Source: JBAZUK01 sp041661445 (lineage in GTDB: Bacteria > Chlamydiota > Chlamydiia > Chlamydiales > SM23-39). Taken from it: a DNA stretch of 64,000 nt. The notes under the pieces were generated by a model. It was not told where the DNA came from. It saw nothing but the letters and a program-made list of their open reading frames with translations, and ran no database searches. A program made the translations under genes and the position numbers. Below, in pieces: positions 16,860 through 25,458 of this stretch. How positions within the stretch are numbered: the first letter of the stretch is position 1; the number at the start of each line of letters is the position of its first letter. The DNA is taken from contig JBAZUK010000007.1 of NCBI GenBank assembly GCA_041661445.1, positions 4,828 through 68,827 of the forward strand, read 5' to 3'.

Positions 16860-17600
16860 TTAAATACTTCTTTGTATGTTTGCGACTAATTCCTGAATTT
16901 GCTTTCTCTGAGCATCATTCGGACTAAATAAAGGATGAGAACAAATTGATTTTACGCTTTTTAATGAGCTGATTACCTGATCGGCTAAATTTGCCTGTCT
17001 TTTGTCCTGCTCTTCTAATGGAAACAGCTTTCTAATTATTGTCAAAAGCTCTTGTTTTGGCTGGCCGGCATAATTTTCAATAATTTCCTGCTTTTTTCCC
17101 ATATCGCCGGTTCTGCTTGCAAGAGTATAAACGGCTTGTCTAGGCATAGAGTCGATCTGGGGACGCAATGCTTGAGGCATTGAATTATAAAATTCATAGT
17201 ATTGTAAAAAATTATAAGGTGTTTGTCTGTTTCCATATGTCGACATCAACCAAGATGTAAAAGCGCCCTCTTTGTAATTTTTTAGAATTTCTTGAGCTTT
17301 TTTTATTCTTTCTCCATGAAGAATTACGGCCTGATTAGTAATTGCCTTTACTTCAGATGTAATCATGATTAAATTTTTTAAATCCTGATCAAAATCAACA
17401 GCTTTTTCTTCTTCTTTATAATTTTGTAAAATGCTGGATAGTTCACTTTTTTCACTATCATTTAATGTATTAATTTTAAATACACCAGAGAAGCTAGTTA
17501 AAGAACCTTCTTTGGATAATTCAGCTAATGCTGTCATCTTAGGTGTTTGTTTTTCTTTTGATCTTAATCTTAAATTTAATAGATCGTTAAACTTAACCAT
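16860..17600 (-). CDS. pGP6-D-like chlamydial plasmid-type protein (CT583-like)
   Basis: The 246-residue protein matches the virulence-plasmid protein pGP6-D and its chromosomal relative CT583 in length, and I recognise the segment AFTSWLMSTYGNRQTPYNFL (about 120-139) as characteristic. It is soluble, mostly helical and without a signal peptide. The function is unresolved; plasmid pGP6-D is linked to plasmid maintenance. AGGAG lies upstream of the ATG. Downstream (in transcription order) of ParA and thrS, it keeps the chlamydial order thrS-parA-pGP6-like, suggesting an ancient integration of plasmid genes. Confidence 0.85.
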   Translation of the reverse strand: MVKFNDLLNLRLRSKEKQTPKMTALAELSKEGSLTSFSGVFKINTLNDSEKSELSSILQNYKEEEKAVDFDQDLKNLIMITSEVKAITNQAVILHGERIKKAQEILKNYKEGAFTSWLMSTYGNRQTPYNFLQYYEFYNSMPQALRPQIDSMPRQAVYTLASRTGDMGKKQEIIENYAGQPKQELLTIIRKLFPLEEQDKRQANLADQVISSLKSVKSICSHPLFSPNDAQRKQIQELVANIQRSI

Positions 17601-17786
17601 TTTATAATATCTCCTAATTGGACTTTTTATACTTTTAAAAATCCTGTTCCTTGCAAAGCGTTTGTATCTGGTTGATTCTTCAACCGAATGCTTATTATAT
17701 CCTGATTATAGAAATATGCTATTTTTTTTTAAATATATAATTCAAAAATTAAGAGATATGAAAAAAAGGAGAGTTTTTTTTAATTT

Positions 17787-17803
17787 TGTAAAGCAGTTTT
17801 ACA
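17787..17803 (+). repeat. 17-bp palindromic repeat TGTAAAGCWGTTTTACA, copy 2
   Basis: TGTAAAGCAGTTTTACA lies 3 bp beyond the parA stop, followed on the plus strand by a T-rich tract. It is identical to copy 1 at 1467-1483. Adjacency to a partition ATPase gene makes a segregation-site role conceivable. Confidence 0.6.
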
Positions 17804-17805
17804 TT

Positions 17806-18558
17806 TTATTTTTTTTCAATAATTTCTTTTGTAAGGGCTTTATAGTCATCTGAAGCCCTGCTTTTAGGAGATGTTTTAAAGACCGGTTTTCCGTAAATTG
17901 CCGCTTCTGAAATTGAAATATCTCTTCTTATTTTAGACTTCAGTAATTTTCCAGGAAAAGTTTCTTCGATGATTTTATGAAAATCTTCATTGCTTTTTCC
18001 TCTTGGATTCCAGAAAGACATTGCAACTCCTTTTACATAAAGATTATGTCTCTCGGATATATTTTTAATAAATAGACCGAGTCTCTGAAGTCCTTTAAGG
18101 CTATAAAATTCCGGTGTAGCGCAAATTAAAGATGAATTTGAAGCGATTAAGGCCGATTCTGTTAACCAGCAAATTGAAGGAGGCGTGTCTATTAAAATGT
18201 AATCATAATTAAGATTCTTAAGAATGTCGCGCAGTTTTTCATGAGAATATCTATCTGCGGCTAAAGATCCGGTTACTTCGATTCTTTCCAGCCAGGCATC
18301 AGCAGGCACAAGATCTAGATTTTGAATAGAGGTTTTTAAAATAACATCCTTGATAGTTTTTTCTCCCTGAAGAACGCCTGCCATGCTGTCCTGTTCATCT
18401 GGATCAAAACCAAGTCCGGTCGTTAAGTTCGACTGGGCATCAAAATCAATTAATAGTACTTTTTTCTTATGATATAATGAAAAAGCTGCCCCAATATGCA
18501 GACATGTTGAAGTTTTGGCCGTTCCTCCCTTAAAGCTGGTAATTGCAATAATTTCCAT
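17806..18558 (-). CDS. ParA-family ATPase (pGP5-D/CT582-like)
   Basis: The 250-residue Walker-type ATPase has the deviant Walker A KGGTAKTS (residues 10-17), the A' motif VLLIDFDAQSNLTTGLG and the Walker B YDYILIDTPPS. ParA proteins bind DNA as ATP dimers and move replicons or complexes. The position between thrS and the pGP6-like gene matches the chlamydial CT582, which resembles plasmid pGP5-D. No ParB lies beside it, so it may work with a distant ParB or act as an orphan regulator. It is only 16 bp downstream of thrS, implying co-transcription. Confidence 0.9.
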   Translation of the reverse strand: MEIIAITSFKGGTAKTSTCLHIGAAFSLYHKKKVLLIDFDAQSNLTTGLGFDPDEQDSMAGVLQGEKTIKDVILKTSIQNLDLVPADAWLERIEVTGSLAADRYSHEKLRDILKNLNYDYILIDTPPSICWLTESALIASNSSLICATPEFYSLKGLQRLGLFIKNISERHNLYVKGVAMSFWNPRGKSNEDFHKIIEETFPGKLLKSKIRRDISISEAAIYGKPVFKTSPKSRASDDYKALTKEIIEKK

Positions 18559-18574
18559 AACTCTCTCCCGGACC

Positions 18575-20494
18575 TTATTTCGAACTGAATGACGACATTA
18601 AAGCTTTTTCTGTCTTTTCAATTGTTGCTTTTTCTAAAAATTTTGAAATGCTTATTTCACCATGAACGATGTTGTCCCTTGTTCTAAGTGATACAGTATT
18701 ATTTTCAACTTCAGTGTCACCTACTGTTAGCATATAGTTCACTTTTAAAAGCTGGGCATTTCTAATTTTTTTACTGACTGATTCGTTTGAATCATCAACA
18801 TCACATGGAAGGTCGCTAGCTTTAATAATATCACATATTTTTTTAGCATAGGCATTGTGTCTGTCGGCAACTGGAATTACTCTTACTGCATGCGGACTGA
18901 TCCAGAGAGGAAAATTTCCAGCAAAGTGTTCTATTAATATTCCAAAGAAGCGTTCAACAGAACCAAATAATACCCTGTGAATCATAATAGGTCTTTTTTG
19001 CTGACCATCGCTATCGACATAATTCATATCAAATCTTTTAGGCAAGTTCATGTCCAATTGAATTGTACCGCACTGCCAGCGTCTTTTTAATGCATCCTGA
19101 ATGTGTAAATCAATTTTAGGACCATAAAAAGCTCCATCGCCTTCATTAATTTTGTATGGACGTCCTAAAATTTCAAGGGCGTGAATCAGACCATTTGTTG
19201 CAGCAGCCCATTCTTCGTCTGTGCCGATTGTCTTTGATTTTTCCGGTCTTGTTGAAAGTTCCATGTTGTATGCAAGTCCGAAGGTCATATAAATTTTATC
19301 GGCCAGTTCAACAATTTCTAGAATTTGGGCATCCATTTGATCGGGAGTCAAGAAAACGTGAGCATCGTCTTGATGAAATGCTCTTACACGGAAAAGACCA
19401 TTCAAAGCTCCGCTGGCCTCATGTCTATGAACCAGACCGATTTCTGCTATTTTTAAAGGAAGGTCTCGATAACTATGATGATTTGTTTTGTAATAAAGTA
19501 TTCCCCCGGGGCAATTCATCGGTTTTATTGCAAATTCCCTATCTTCTACAACAGATGTGTACATGTTTTCTTTATAGTAAGACCAGTGACCTGATGTTTC
19601 CCAGAGTTCTTTTGTCATCATTATAGGAGTTTTTATTTCTACATAACCTTTTTCGGAAATACATTCTTTTAAAAATCCTAATAGTTTATTCCATATATAA
19701 AGGCCGTTAGGATAAATGAAAGGCATGCCTGGAGCTTCTTCTTTTAATCCAAAAAGCTGTAATTTTTGACCAATGTCTTTATGGTCTCTTTTTTTAGCTT
19801 CTTCTAAAAAGTTTAGGTATTCATCAAGCATCTTTTTATCTGGGAATGAAATGCCATACAATCTTGTTAACATTTCATTTTTAGAGTCGCCTTTCCAATA
19901 GGCGCCGGAAGTTTTTATTACCTTGAATGCTTTAATTTTGCTCAATACCGGTAAGTGCGGACCTCTGCAAAGGTCGGAGAATTCGCCTTGTTTATATGCT
20001 GAAATTGTTCCGTCTTCAAAATCGTTTATTAACGCAATTTTATACGAGTTGTTCTCAAAAGATTTTTTTGCTTCTGTCTTATTTTTAAACTCAACCCTTA
20101 TAGGTTTTAAATTTTCAGCAATAATCTTTTTTGCTTCCTTTTCAATTTTAAGAAGATCTTCTTCTGTAATTTTCAAGTTTGCAAAATCGTAATAAAAGCC
20201 ACTTTCAATAGCAGGTCCGATGGTTGGTTTGGCTTCCGGGAACAATCTTAAAACAGCTTGTGCCAGAACGTGTGCGGATGAATGCCAAAAAATTTCCTTT
20301 CCCTTAGGTTCGGAAAATGAAATAAATTCGATTTTATCATTATCATTTAATTTTTTCGTTAAATCATATTCTCTGTTCTCAATTCTTATTGCAATTGCGT
20401 CACCAGGTTCAGTGAGATTTAATTTTCTTGCTAAATCTGCTGCTGAACTGCCTTCTTCTACATTGATTTTTTCGTTTTTCACAAAGACAAACAT
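18575..20494 (-). CDS. thrS: Threonyl-tRNA synthetase
   Basis: The 639-residue class II synthetase starts from the ATG at 20494, preferred over an in-frame GTG at 20503 because AGGTGA lies 5 bp upstream of it. Domains in order are TGS (about 1-58), the editing domain with HSSAHVLAQAV and the CRGPHLP zinc-like site (60-215), the catalytic core with motif 2 HRHEASGALNGLFRVRAF and MNCPGGIL, motif 3 around PIMIHRVLFGSVERF, and the anticodon-binding domain (last 100 residues). It charges tRNA-Thr and proofreads Ser-tRNA. It is divergent from the MOMP-like genes across about 176 bp. Confidence 0.98.
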   Translation of the reverse strand: MFVFVKNEKINVEEGSSAADLARKLNLTEPGDAIAIRIENREYDLTKKLNDNDKIEFISFSEPKGKEIFWHSSAHVLAQAVLRLFPEAKPTIGPAIESGFYYDFANLKITEEDLLKIEKEAKKIIAENLKPIRVEFKNKTEAKKSFENNSYKIALINDFEDGTISAYKQGEFSDLCRGPHLPVLSKIKAFKVIKTSGAYWKGDSKNEMLTRLYGISFPDKKMLDEYLNFLEEAKKRDHKDIGQKLQLFGLKEEAPGMPFIYPNGLYIWNKLLGFLKECISEKGYVEIKTPIMMTKELWETSGHWSYYKENMYTSVVEDREFAIKPMNCPGGILYYKTNHHSYRDLPLKIAEIGLVHRHEASGALNGLFRVRAFHQDDAHVFLTPDQMDAQILEIVELADKIYMTFGLAYNMELSTRPEKSKTIGTDEEWAAATNGLIHALEILGRPYKINEGDGAFYGPKIDLHIQDALKRRWQCGTIQLDMNLPKRFDMNYVDSDGQQKRPIMIHRVLFGSVERFFGILIEHFAGNFPLWISPHAVRVIPVADRHNAYAKKICDIIKASDLPCDVDDSNESVSKKIRNAQLLKVNYMLTVGDTEVENNTVSLRTRDNIVHGEISISKFLEKATIEKTEKALMSSFSSK

Positions 20495-20670
20495 TATTCT
20501 CACCTTATTTTGAAAATTAAATGAAATTACATTTTACTAAAAATGAGGTAAAGAAAAAATGAAAATTTTACAAAATAAATTTTTTTACACGAAAAAAAAG
20601 GTTTCCTTATAAAAAAAAGATTTAATCTTTTAGTATGTAATATGATTTATCACTTTTTTGAGGTCTACCC

Positions 20671-21459
20671 ATGAATAAGATTATAATATTTATTTTATCT
20701 GCTGTTTTTTATGTCTCCGGTTTTGCAACAACAGTAGGCAATCCCTTGAACCCTGAAATTATTGAGGAAGGTTTCTTTATTTCTCCGACCTCATGGATTA
20801 ATTTTAGAGTAGGGTATGAAGGAGATTTCATCTCCGACGCTAGATTATATAATGCACTTCAGAAGGGAAAAATTGACAATTTCAAAAAGGATATTAATTC
20901 GGGAACCCTCACCTTAAATTTTCAAAATAGGATGGATGTTTTTGGTGTAGTCGGAGAAGGCAGGATTCGATCCGACTGGAGATTTGAAAATCTAAATGCA
21001 GTTTCAAGATTGCAGCTGGAATCAAATTACAGATTGTACTGGGCTGCAGGAGCGAAGGTTATATTATTTCAATGGTGCAATACTGCGCTTTCAACTGGCG
21101 GCAGATATACTTTCATGAAACCAAGCATATCGTACATCACCATAGATGGTATTCCGCAGGACAAAGGAAATTCAAGAATTAAATCGAAAGATTGGCAAAT
21201 AGATTTGGGATTGGCTCATAGGATTGATCTTTTTATTCCTTTTATCGGCGTCAAATATCTAAATGCCAAAGAAAGGGTTTATGATTCTCCTGTCGTTATT
21301 TCTGCTGATAATCAAAATTATGTAAACATGAAAAATAAAGATCGTTTTGGTATTTATGCCGGGTGTTCTTTATCGAACAGTAAATATTTTATGTTGACAG
21401 TTGAGGCTAGATTTATTGATGAAGAAGCAATATCTGTTTCAGGGGATTTAAAGTTTTAA
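20671..21459 (+). CDS. MOMP-like outer-membrane porin, copy A
   Basis: The 262-residue exported protein has a Sec signal (about 1-19, ending GFA-TT) and a mature start TVGNPLNPEIIEEGFF, which recalls the PVGNP opening of chlamydial MOMP. Alternating-hydrophobic beta strands run throughout, ending in a terminal Phe (DLKF) as expected for a BAM substrate. With 262 residues it is shorter than Chlamydia MOMP (about 390) and has only two mature cysteines, so it is probably a small member of the MOMP-like families of environmental chlamydiae. A paralogue follows after 16 bp. An AAAAGAT/ATCTTTT inverted repeat at 20615-20631 lies in its upstream region. Confidence 0.7.
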   Translation: MNKIIIFILSAVFYVSGFATTVGNPLNPEIIEEGFFISPTSWINFRVGYEGDFISDARLYNALQKGKIDNFKKDINSGTLTLNFQNRMDVFGVVGEGRIRSDWRFENLNAVSRLQLESNYRLYWAAGAKVILFQWCNTALSTGGRYTFMKPSISYITIDGIPQDKGNSRIKSKDWQIDLGLAHRIDLFIPFIGVKYLNAKERVYDSPVVISADNQNYVNMKNKDRFGIYAGCSLSNSKYFMLTVEARFIDEEAISVSGDLKF

Positions 21460-21475
21460 AACTTAATATTTTTTT

Positions 21476-22234
21476 ATGAAAAAATTTTTATTAAGCCTGT
21501 TTTTTTTACCATTTATAGGATTTTCGGCCCCAGTCGGAAATCCTTCATGTCCTTCCACAATCGAAGAAGGTTTTTTCATTCCAGATTCCAAGGCAGTAAA
21601 TTTTAGATTAGGGTATCAAATTTGCGATACCCAGGATTTGGTTATGAAATTTGAAGATTCTCTAAGCGAAAAAGATTACAGTTTAAAAAAGGTTAAAGCT
21701 TTTTTGAATTCGGGACTGCTGACTTTTAATGTAAAAGAAAGATTGGATATGTATTTTGAAGTAGGATCTTATAGGATTCAGCCTGAATTTAGATATATTC
21801 ATGATTTTTATACCGCAAAAAGCGAAAATGATTTTTTATATAGAGCGGGAACCAAGCTGGTTTTATTTGAAATTTTAGATTTCACTTTAGGAGCAGATGT
21901 AAAATACAGTTATTTTAAAGCTAATTCTTCATATGTTACTAAAAATGATAAACCGATAAATGATAATATTAAATTTTTAATGAAAGAATGGCAGATTGGT
22001 GTTGGGGTAAGTCAGAAAATTACAATATTAAGGCCATATATCGGAATAGCTTATAGAGATGCAAGAATCCATATGAATCAGTTTTTATTAGAAAATTTAA
22101 AGCTGGTATATAAAAAGAAAGCTGGTCTTTTTTTGGGAAGTTCAATTTCATTGGGTTCTTTTGTAATGTTGAATGTTGAATTGCGATTGGTCAATGAGAG
22201 ATCAACAATTTTTTCCGGTGAAGTTAGGTTTTAG
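21476..22234 (+). CDS. MOMP-like outer-membrane porin, copy B
   Basis: The 252-residue paralogue of the preceding gene has a signal peptide (about 1-17), mature start APVGNPSCPSTIEEGFF, beta-barrel strand pattern and terminal GEVRF. Shared blocks include the EEGFFI opening, the VNFRLGY strand, the WQIGVGVSQKI strand and the last strand MLNVELRLVNE (MLTVEARFIDE in copy A). The 16-bp spacing implies one transcript and a tandem duplication. The pore substrate is unknown. Confidence 0.7.
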   Translation: MKKFLLSLFFLPFIGFSAPVGNPSCPSTIEEGFFIPDSKAVNFRLGYQICDTQDLVMKFEDSLSEKDYSLKKVKAFLNSGLLTFNVKERLDMYFEVGSYRIQPEFRYIHDFYTAKSENDFLYRAGTKLVLFEILDFTLGADVKYSYFKANSSYVTKNDKPINDNIKFLMKEWQIGVGVSQKITILRPYIGIAYRDARIHMNQFLLENLKLVYKKKAGLFLGSSISLGSFVMLNVELRLVNERSTIFSGEVRF

Positions 22235-22289
22235 TATTTTGAAAAAAAATAATTATTATGTATTCTGTTTTTAAAAAAGTATTAATAAT

Positions 22290-23561
22290 ATGAATCGTTA
22301 TCTGTTTTTATTTTTATCAGTTCTTTTAATTCACACAACTTTTGCTGAAGAAGACCAGTTTGAAGGAAAGCAAGAAGACACTGATATGGATGCATTGAGA
22401 AAGTGGATCAGAGAGAAAAGATTAGTTACTGTTAAAGAACTGGGCGGGGATTTATCGATTAGCGGAGAAACAAGAGTAGAATTTCAGAACTTCAATGAAA
22501 TTAAAAATGGGATCAAGCAACGTGGAGAAGGCAGCGCTACAGATAAAGCTAATCATGCCTTTGATGTAGAAGTGAACCTGATGATGGATTATCATTCAGA
22601 AAGAGGCTGGTCATCTATTAAAATTGAATTTGACAACGACATGGGAGTTATCAGCGGAACTACGTACAAGCTTCAGTTGGAAAGAGCTTATCTGGGCGGC
22701 AGGATGATTGATGGAGAAACTTTTAATCTCGATGGCGAGCTTGGCCGAAGATATTTAGGAAATGTTTTCGAATCAAAAATTCAATATTCAGCATTATTTG
22801 ACGGGGGCTTGTTAAAATTTAATAAGGCTTTCGAATCAATCGGCAATTTTTATTTTAATATCGGAGCTTTTGTAGTTAATGACTTTTTTGATCATTTTGG
22901 AGAGGTTGCCGAGCTTGGTATGTTAAAAATAGCTGATACCGGCGTGTTTGTTAAATATTCGGTGATAAATTGGAAAAGGCATTATTCAGATCCTGTAACA
23001 AACAGAAGGTTCAATTTTTTGAATTCCCAGTTGCTGTTGGGATATCAAAGTTCAGATGTCAACTGGTACAGATATTATAAATTTTATATTGCCGGAGAGA
23101 CAAATCATTTGGCTAAGCGACTGGTATTGGCAAAAACTGTAATTGACCCATTCCATCCTGAGGACAAATTTATTAAATACAATCAAAGATATAATCTTGC
23201 TTGGTATGTTGGCGTGTCTTTGGGCAGAATTTTAAAAGCTAATGATTGGGCAATTGATTTAAGTTATCAATATGTAATGCCTCAAGCTGTTCCTGATTAT
23301 GATTCTGGCGGAATAAAAAGAGGCAATGCGGAAAATTTTGGCCTATATACTGAAAACATTAAAGGAACAGGAGATCCTACAACGATTGAAAATGCTGTTG
23401 GAAATGAGAACTATAAAGGATTTAATCTTGAAGTATTATATGCAATTACTAATAACCTAACTCTTTTTCAGTCTTTTCAGATTTCAAAAAATCAGACAAA
23501 AAAAGTTGGTCCTAGAATGGAATACAAAATGTATGAAATGGAATTTATTTACGCATTCTAA
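22290..23561 (+). CDS. Predicted beta-barrel outer-membrane protein
   Basis: The 423-residue protein has a Sec signal (1-19, ending TFA-EE), a charged N-terminal helix (about 30-45) and then a chain of amphipathic strands ending in EMEFIYAF with a C-terminal Phe. The pattern fits a 16- to 18-strand outer-membrane barrel. It resembles conserved chlamydial outer-membrane proteins but I cannot name a family; CT623-like is one possibility. It follows the two MOMP-like genes by 55 bp and likely belongs to the same surface-protein cluster. Confidence 0.6.
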   Translation: MNRYLFLFLSVLLIHTTFAEEDQFEGKQEDTDMDALRKWIREKRLVTVKELGGDLSISGETRVEFQNFNEIKNGIKQRGEGSATDKANHAFDVEVNLMMDYHSERGWSSIKIEFDNDMGVISGTTYKLQLERAYLGGRMIDGETFNLDGELGRRYLGNVFESKIQYSALFDGGLLKFNKAFESIGNFYFNIGAFVVNDFFDHFGEVAELGMLKIADTGVFVKYSVINWKRHYSDPVTNRRFNFLNSQLLLGYQSSDVNWYRYYKFYIAGETNHLAKRLVLAKTVIDPFHPEDKFIKYNQRYNLAWYVGVSLGRILKANDWAIDLSYQYVMPQAVPDYDSGGIKRGNAENFGLYTENIKGTGDPTTIENAVGNENYKGFNLEVLYAITNNLTLFQSFQISKNQTKKVGPRMEYKMYEMEFIYAF

Positions 23562-23691
23562 TCCCTTTTGATTTATTAAGGATATTCCGATGTTAACGTC
23601 AATTATTAATAGATAATTTTAGAAATTATGCCTTATCTCAAATCTTGTTAAACTTAAATGGTTACGATGATTTAATCAGTTGGATATCATC

Positions 23692-25380
23692 TTAAACAGC
23701 AGTCGTTATTGGATTTTTCGGCTGAGGCTTAAGGGTAAAATTATAATTAATTACCTTATCTTTTCTAACAATATTTAAAAATATTGGTTCGGGGTATGTT
23801 CCCGGGTGCTGAGATTTAATGAAATTTAGTATTTCCTCTTTATTGAAAGTTGAATCTAAAAATAGACAAACGTAATTTATTCTTCTTTTGTATTTTTTTG
23901 TTTTAGCAAATAATCTTGTAAGAGAATACCTTTTATTTGATCTTCTTTTAATTAAATATAATGAATTCAGAAAGCCTCTAAAAAAAGGAAAATCTTTTAA
24001 AACCTTTCCGAAACTGAAAATTTTAAGGTTCGGAAGAATTGCAAATAATAAAAGAACTTCAAGCCAAGTTCCCTTGAGTAAAACAATATAAGAGGAAGGT
24101 GTTGGAATATTTTCAATTTTAATTTTATAGAATTTAAGTAAGATTTTTCTCGCGATAAAAGAGAAAAAATGCTCTGACATCCTGCCGGTAATAAAAATGT
24201 TAAACAGTAATGTTAATATTCCGATAAAAACAAAACCATTAGCTGCTGATAAATTTAAAGCTGAACTAATTAACATTAAAAAAATTGCTGCGAGCAAGAC
24301 TCCGCAAAAACTTAAGAAATTCGCAGCTGCGATAACTCTTCCTCTTTTTTTATCGGGACTAGAAACTTGAATGAAAGCATCAAATGGAATAAGAAAAATT
24401 CCCCCAAAAAATCCAAGAAGCACTAGAAAAATTATTACTGCAATAAGAGTATTTGGAAAAAATCCTATCAGAAAAAACGAAATACTAACAAAAAAACCGG
24501 CTAAGCAAGCCATTCCCGGCTCTACTTTATCTTTAGATATTTTGCCTGCGATATTTGAACCGATTGCAATTCCAACAGCTGTGGCTAAAAATAAATACCC
24601 CCCGCCTACTTCCGAAAGACCTAATGACTGGATAGCGAACGGTATAGTATTCAGCTGGGTAAATCCTCCGATGAATAAAAAGAAAGCAGAGCCAAGCACT
24701 GCTGAGATCAAATATTTTTTTTTGGAGCAAATAATTAATGTTTTGTAAATTTCATATATAAACAAAGGATTTATTCTTTTTTTCGATCTTTTAGCTGGAG
24801 TTTTAACTATTCCTAAACTTGCTAATAATCCTAAAACAGCAATTAATACACATGTGTAATCAGCCAAAACAAAGTTTTTGTTAGTGATATCTGTTATGAA
24901 AGAACCTAAAAAAGTTCCAATGATTATGGCAAGATATGTTAACGAATTTAATGCGCCATTGGCTTTTGATACATTTTTTGGATCTACTATTTCAGGAATA
25001 ATACCATATTTTGATGGACCAAAAATTGCGCTGTGAGTTGATAATAAAAACAAAAGAGAATAAAGTCCGAACGATGATTTCATCATTATTACAAATATGC
25101 TTAGAACCATTAGAAGAACTTCAAATATTTTCATTACAAATATAACATTTCTTTTACTGACCCTGTCAGCCATTACTCCTGCAGCAGAAGAAAAGAGCAA
25201 AAACGGGACTACAAAAATCGCTCCTGTGGTTGCAAGGATTTTACTTGCATTCTCAATTCCTTGAAGACTTATTAAAAAATAAACTATGATCAGCTTAAAA
25301 ACATTGTCATTCAATGCTCCTAAAAATTGAGTTATATTTAAAAACCTAAAAGAATGTTTTTTTTTAATAAAACTCCGCAT
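23692..25380 (-). CDS. LplT-like lysophospholipid/MFS transporter with degenerate acyltransferase tail
   Basis: The 562-residue protein has two parts. Residues 1-410 form a 12-helix MFS carrier with the opening FRFLNITQFLGALNDNVFKL and the GVMADRVSKRNVIF loop, as in LplT (YgeD), which flips lysophospholipids inward. Residues 415-562 align by eye with a PlsC-type acyltransferase as in Aas/LplT fusions. The region NIPTPSSYIVLLKGTWLEVL matches the usual NHxSxxD block, but the catalytic His and Asp are replaced by Lys436 and Glu441, so the domain should be inactive. The length matches the chlamydial YgeD (CT641), so the tail is probably ancestral in the phylum. It is divergent from recC with a 78-bp spacer. 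Confidence 0.75.
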   Translation of the reverse strand: MRSFIKKKHSFRFLNITQFLGALNDNVFKLIIVYFLISLQGIENASKILATTGAIFVVPFLLFSSAAGVMADRVSKRNVIFVMKIFEVLLMVLSIFVIMMKSSFGLYSLLFLLSTHSAIFGPSKYGIIPEIVDPKNVSKANGALNSLTYLAIIIGTFLGSFITDITNKNFVLADYTCVLIAVLGLLASLGIVKTPAKRSKKRINPLFIYEIYKTLIICSKKKYLISAVLGSAFFLFIGGFTQLNTIPFAIQSLGLSEVGGGYLFLATAVGIAIGSNIAGKISKDKVEPGMACLAGFFVSISFFLIGFFPNTLIAVIIFLVLLGFFGGIFLIPFDAFIQVSSPDKKRGRVIAAANFLSFCGVLLAAIFLMLISSALNLSAANGFVFIGILTLLFNIFITGRMSEHFFSFIARKILLKFYKIKIENIPTPSSYIVLLKGTWLEVLLLFAILPNLKIFSFGKVLKDFPFFRGFLNSLYLIKRRSNKRYSLTRLFAKTKKYKRRINYVCLFLDSTFNKEEILNFIKSQHPGTYPEPIFLNIVRKDKVINYNFTLKPQPKNPITTAV

Positions 25381-25458
25381 AAAAAATATTACTTTTACCT
25401 GTACAATTTTTAAAAATGTATAATAACCTAATTATAAAACTAGAATAAACCATTTTTT

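Noticed and set aside
17787..17803. Calling the palindrome a canonical parS site
   Set aside because: It does not match the usual bacterial parS palindrome, so only a tentative segregation idea is given.
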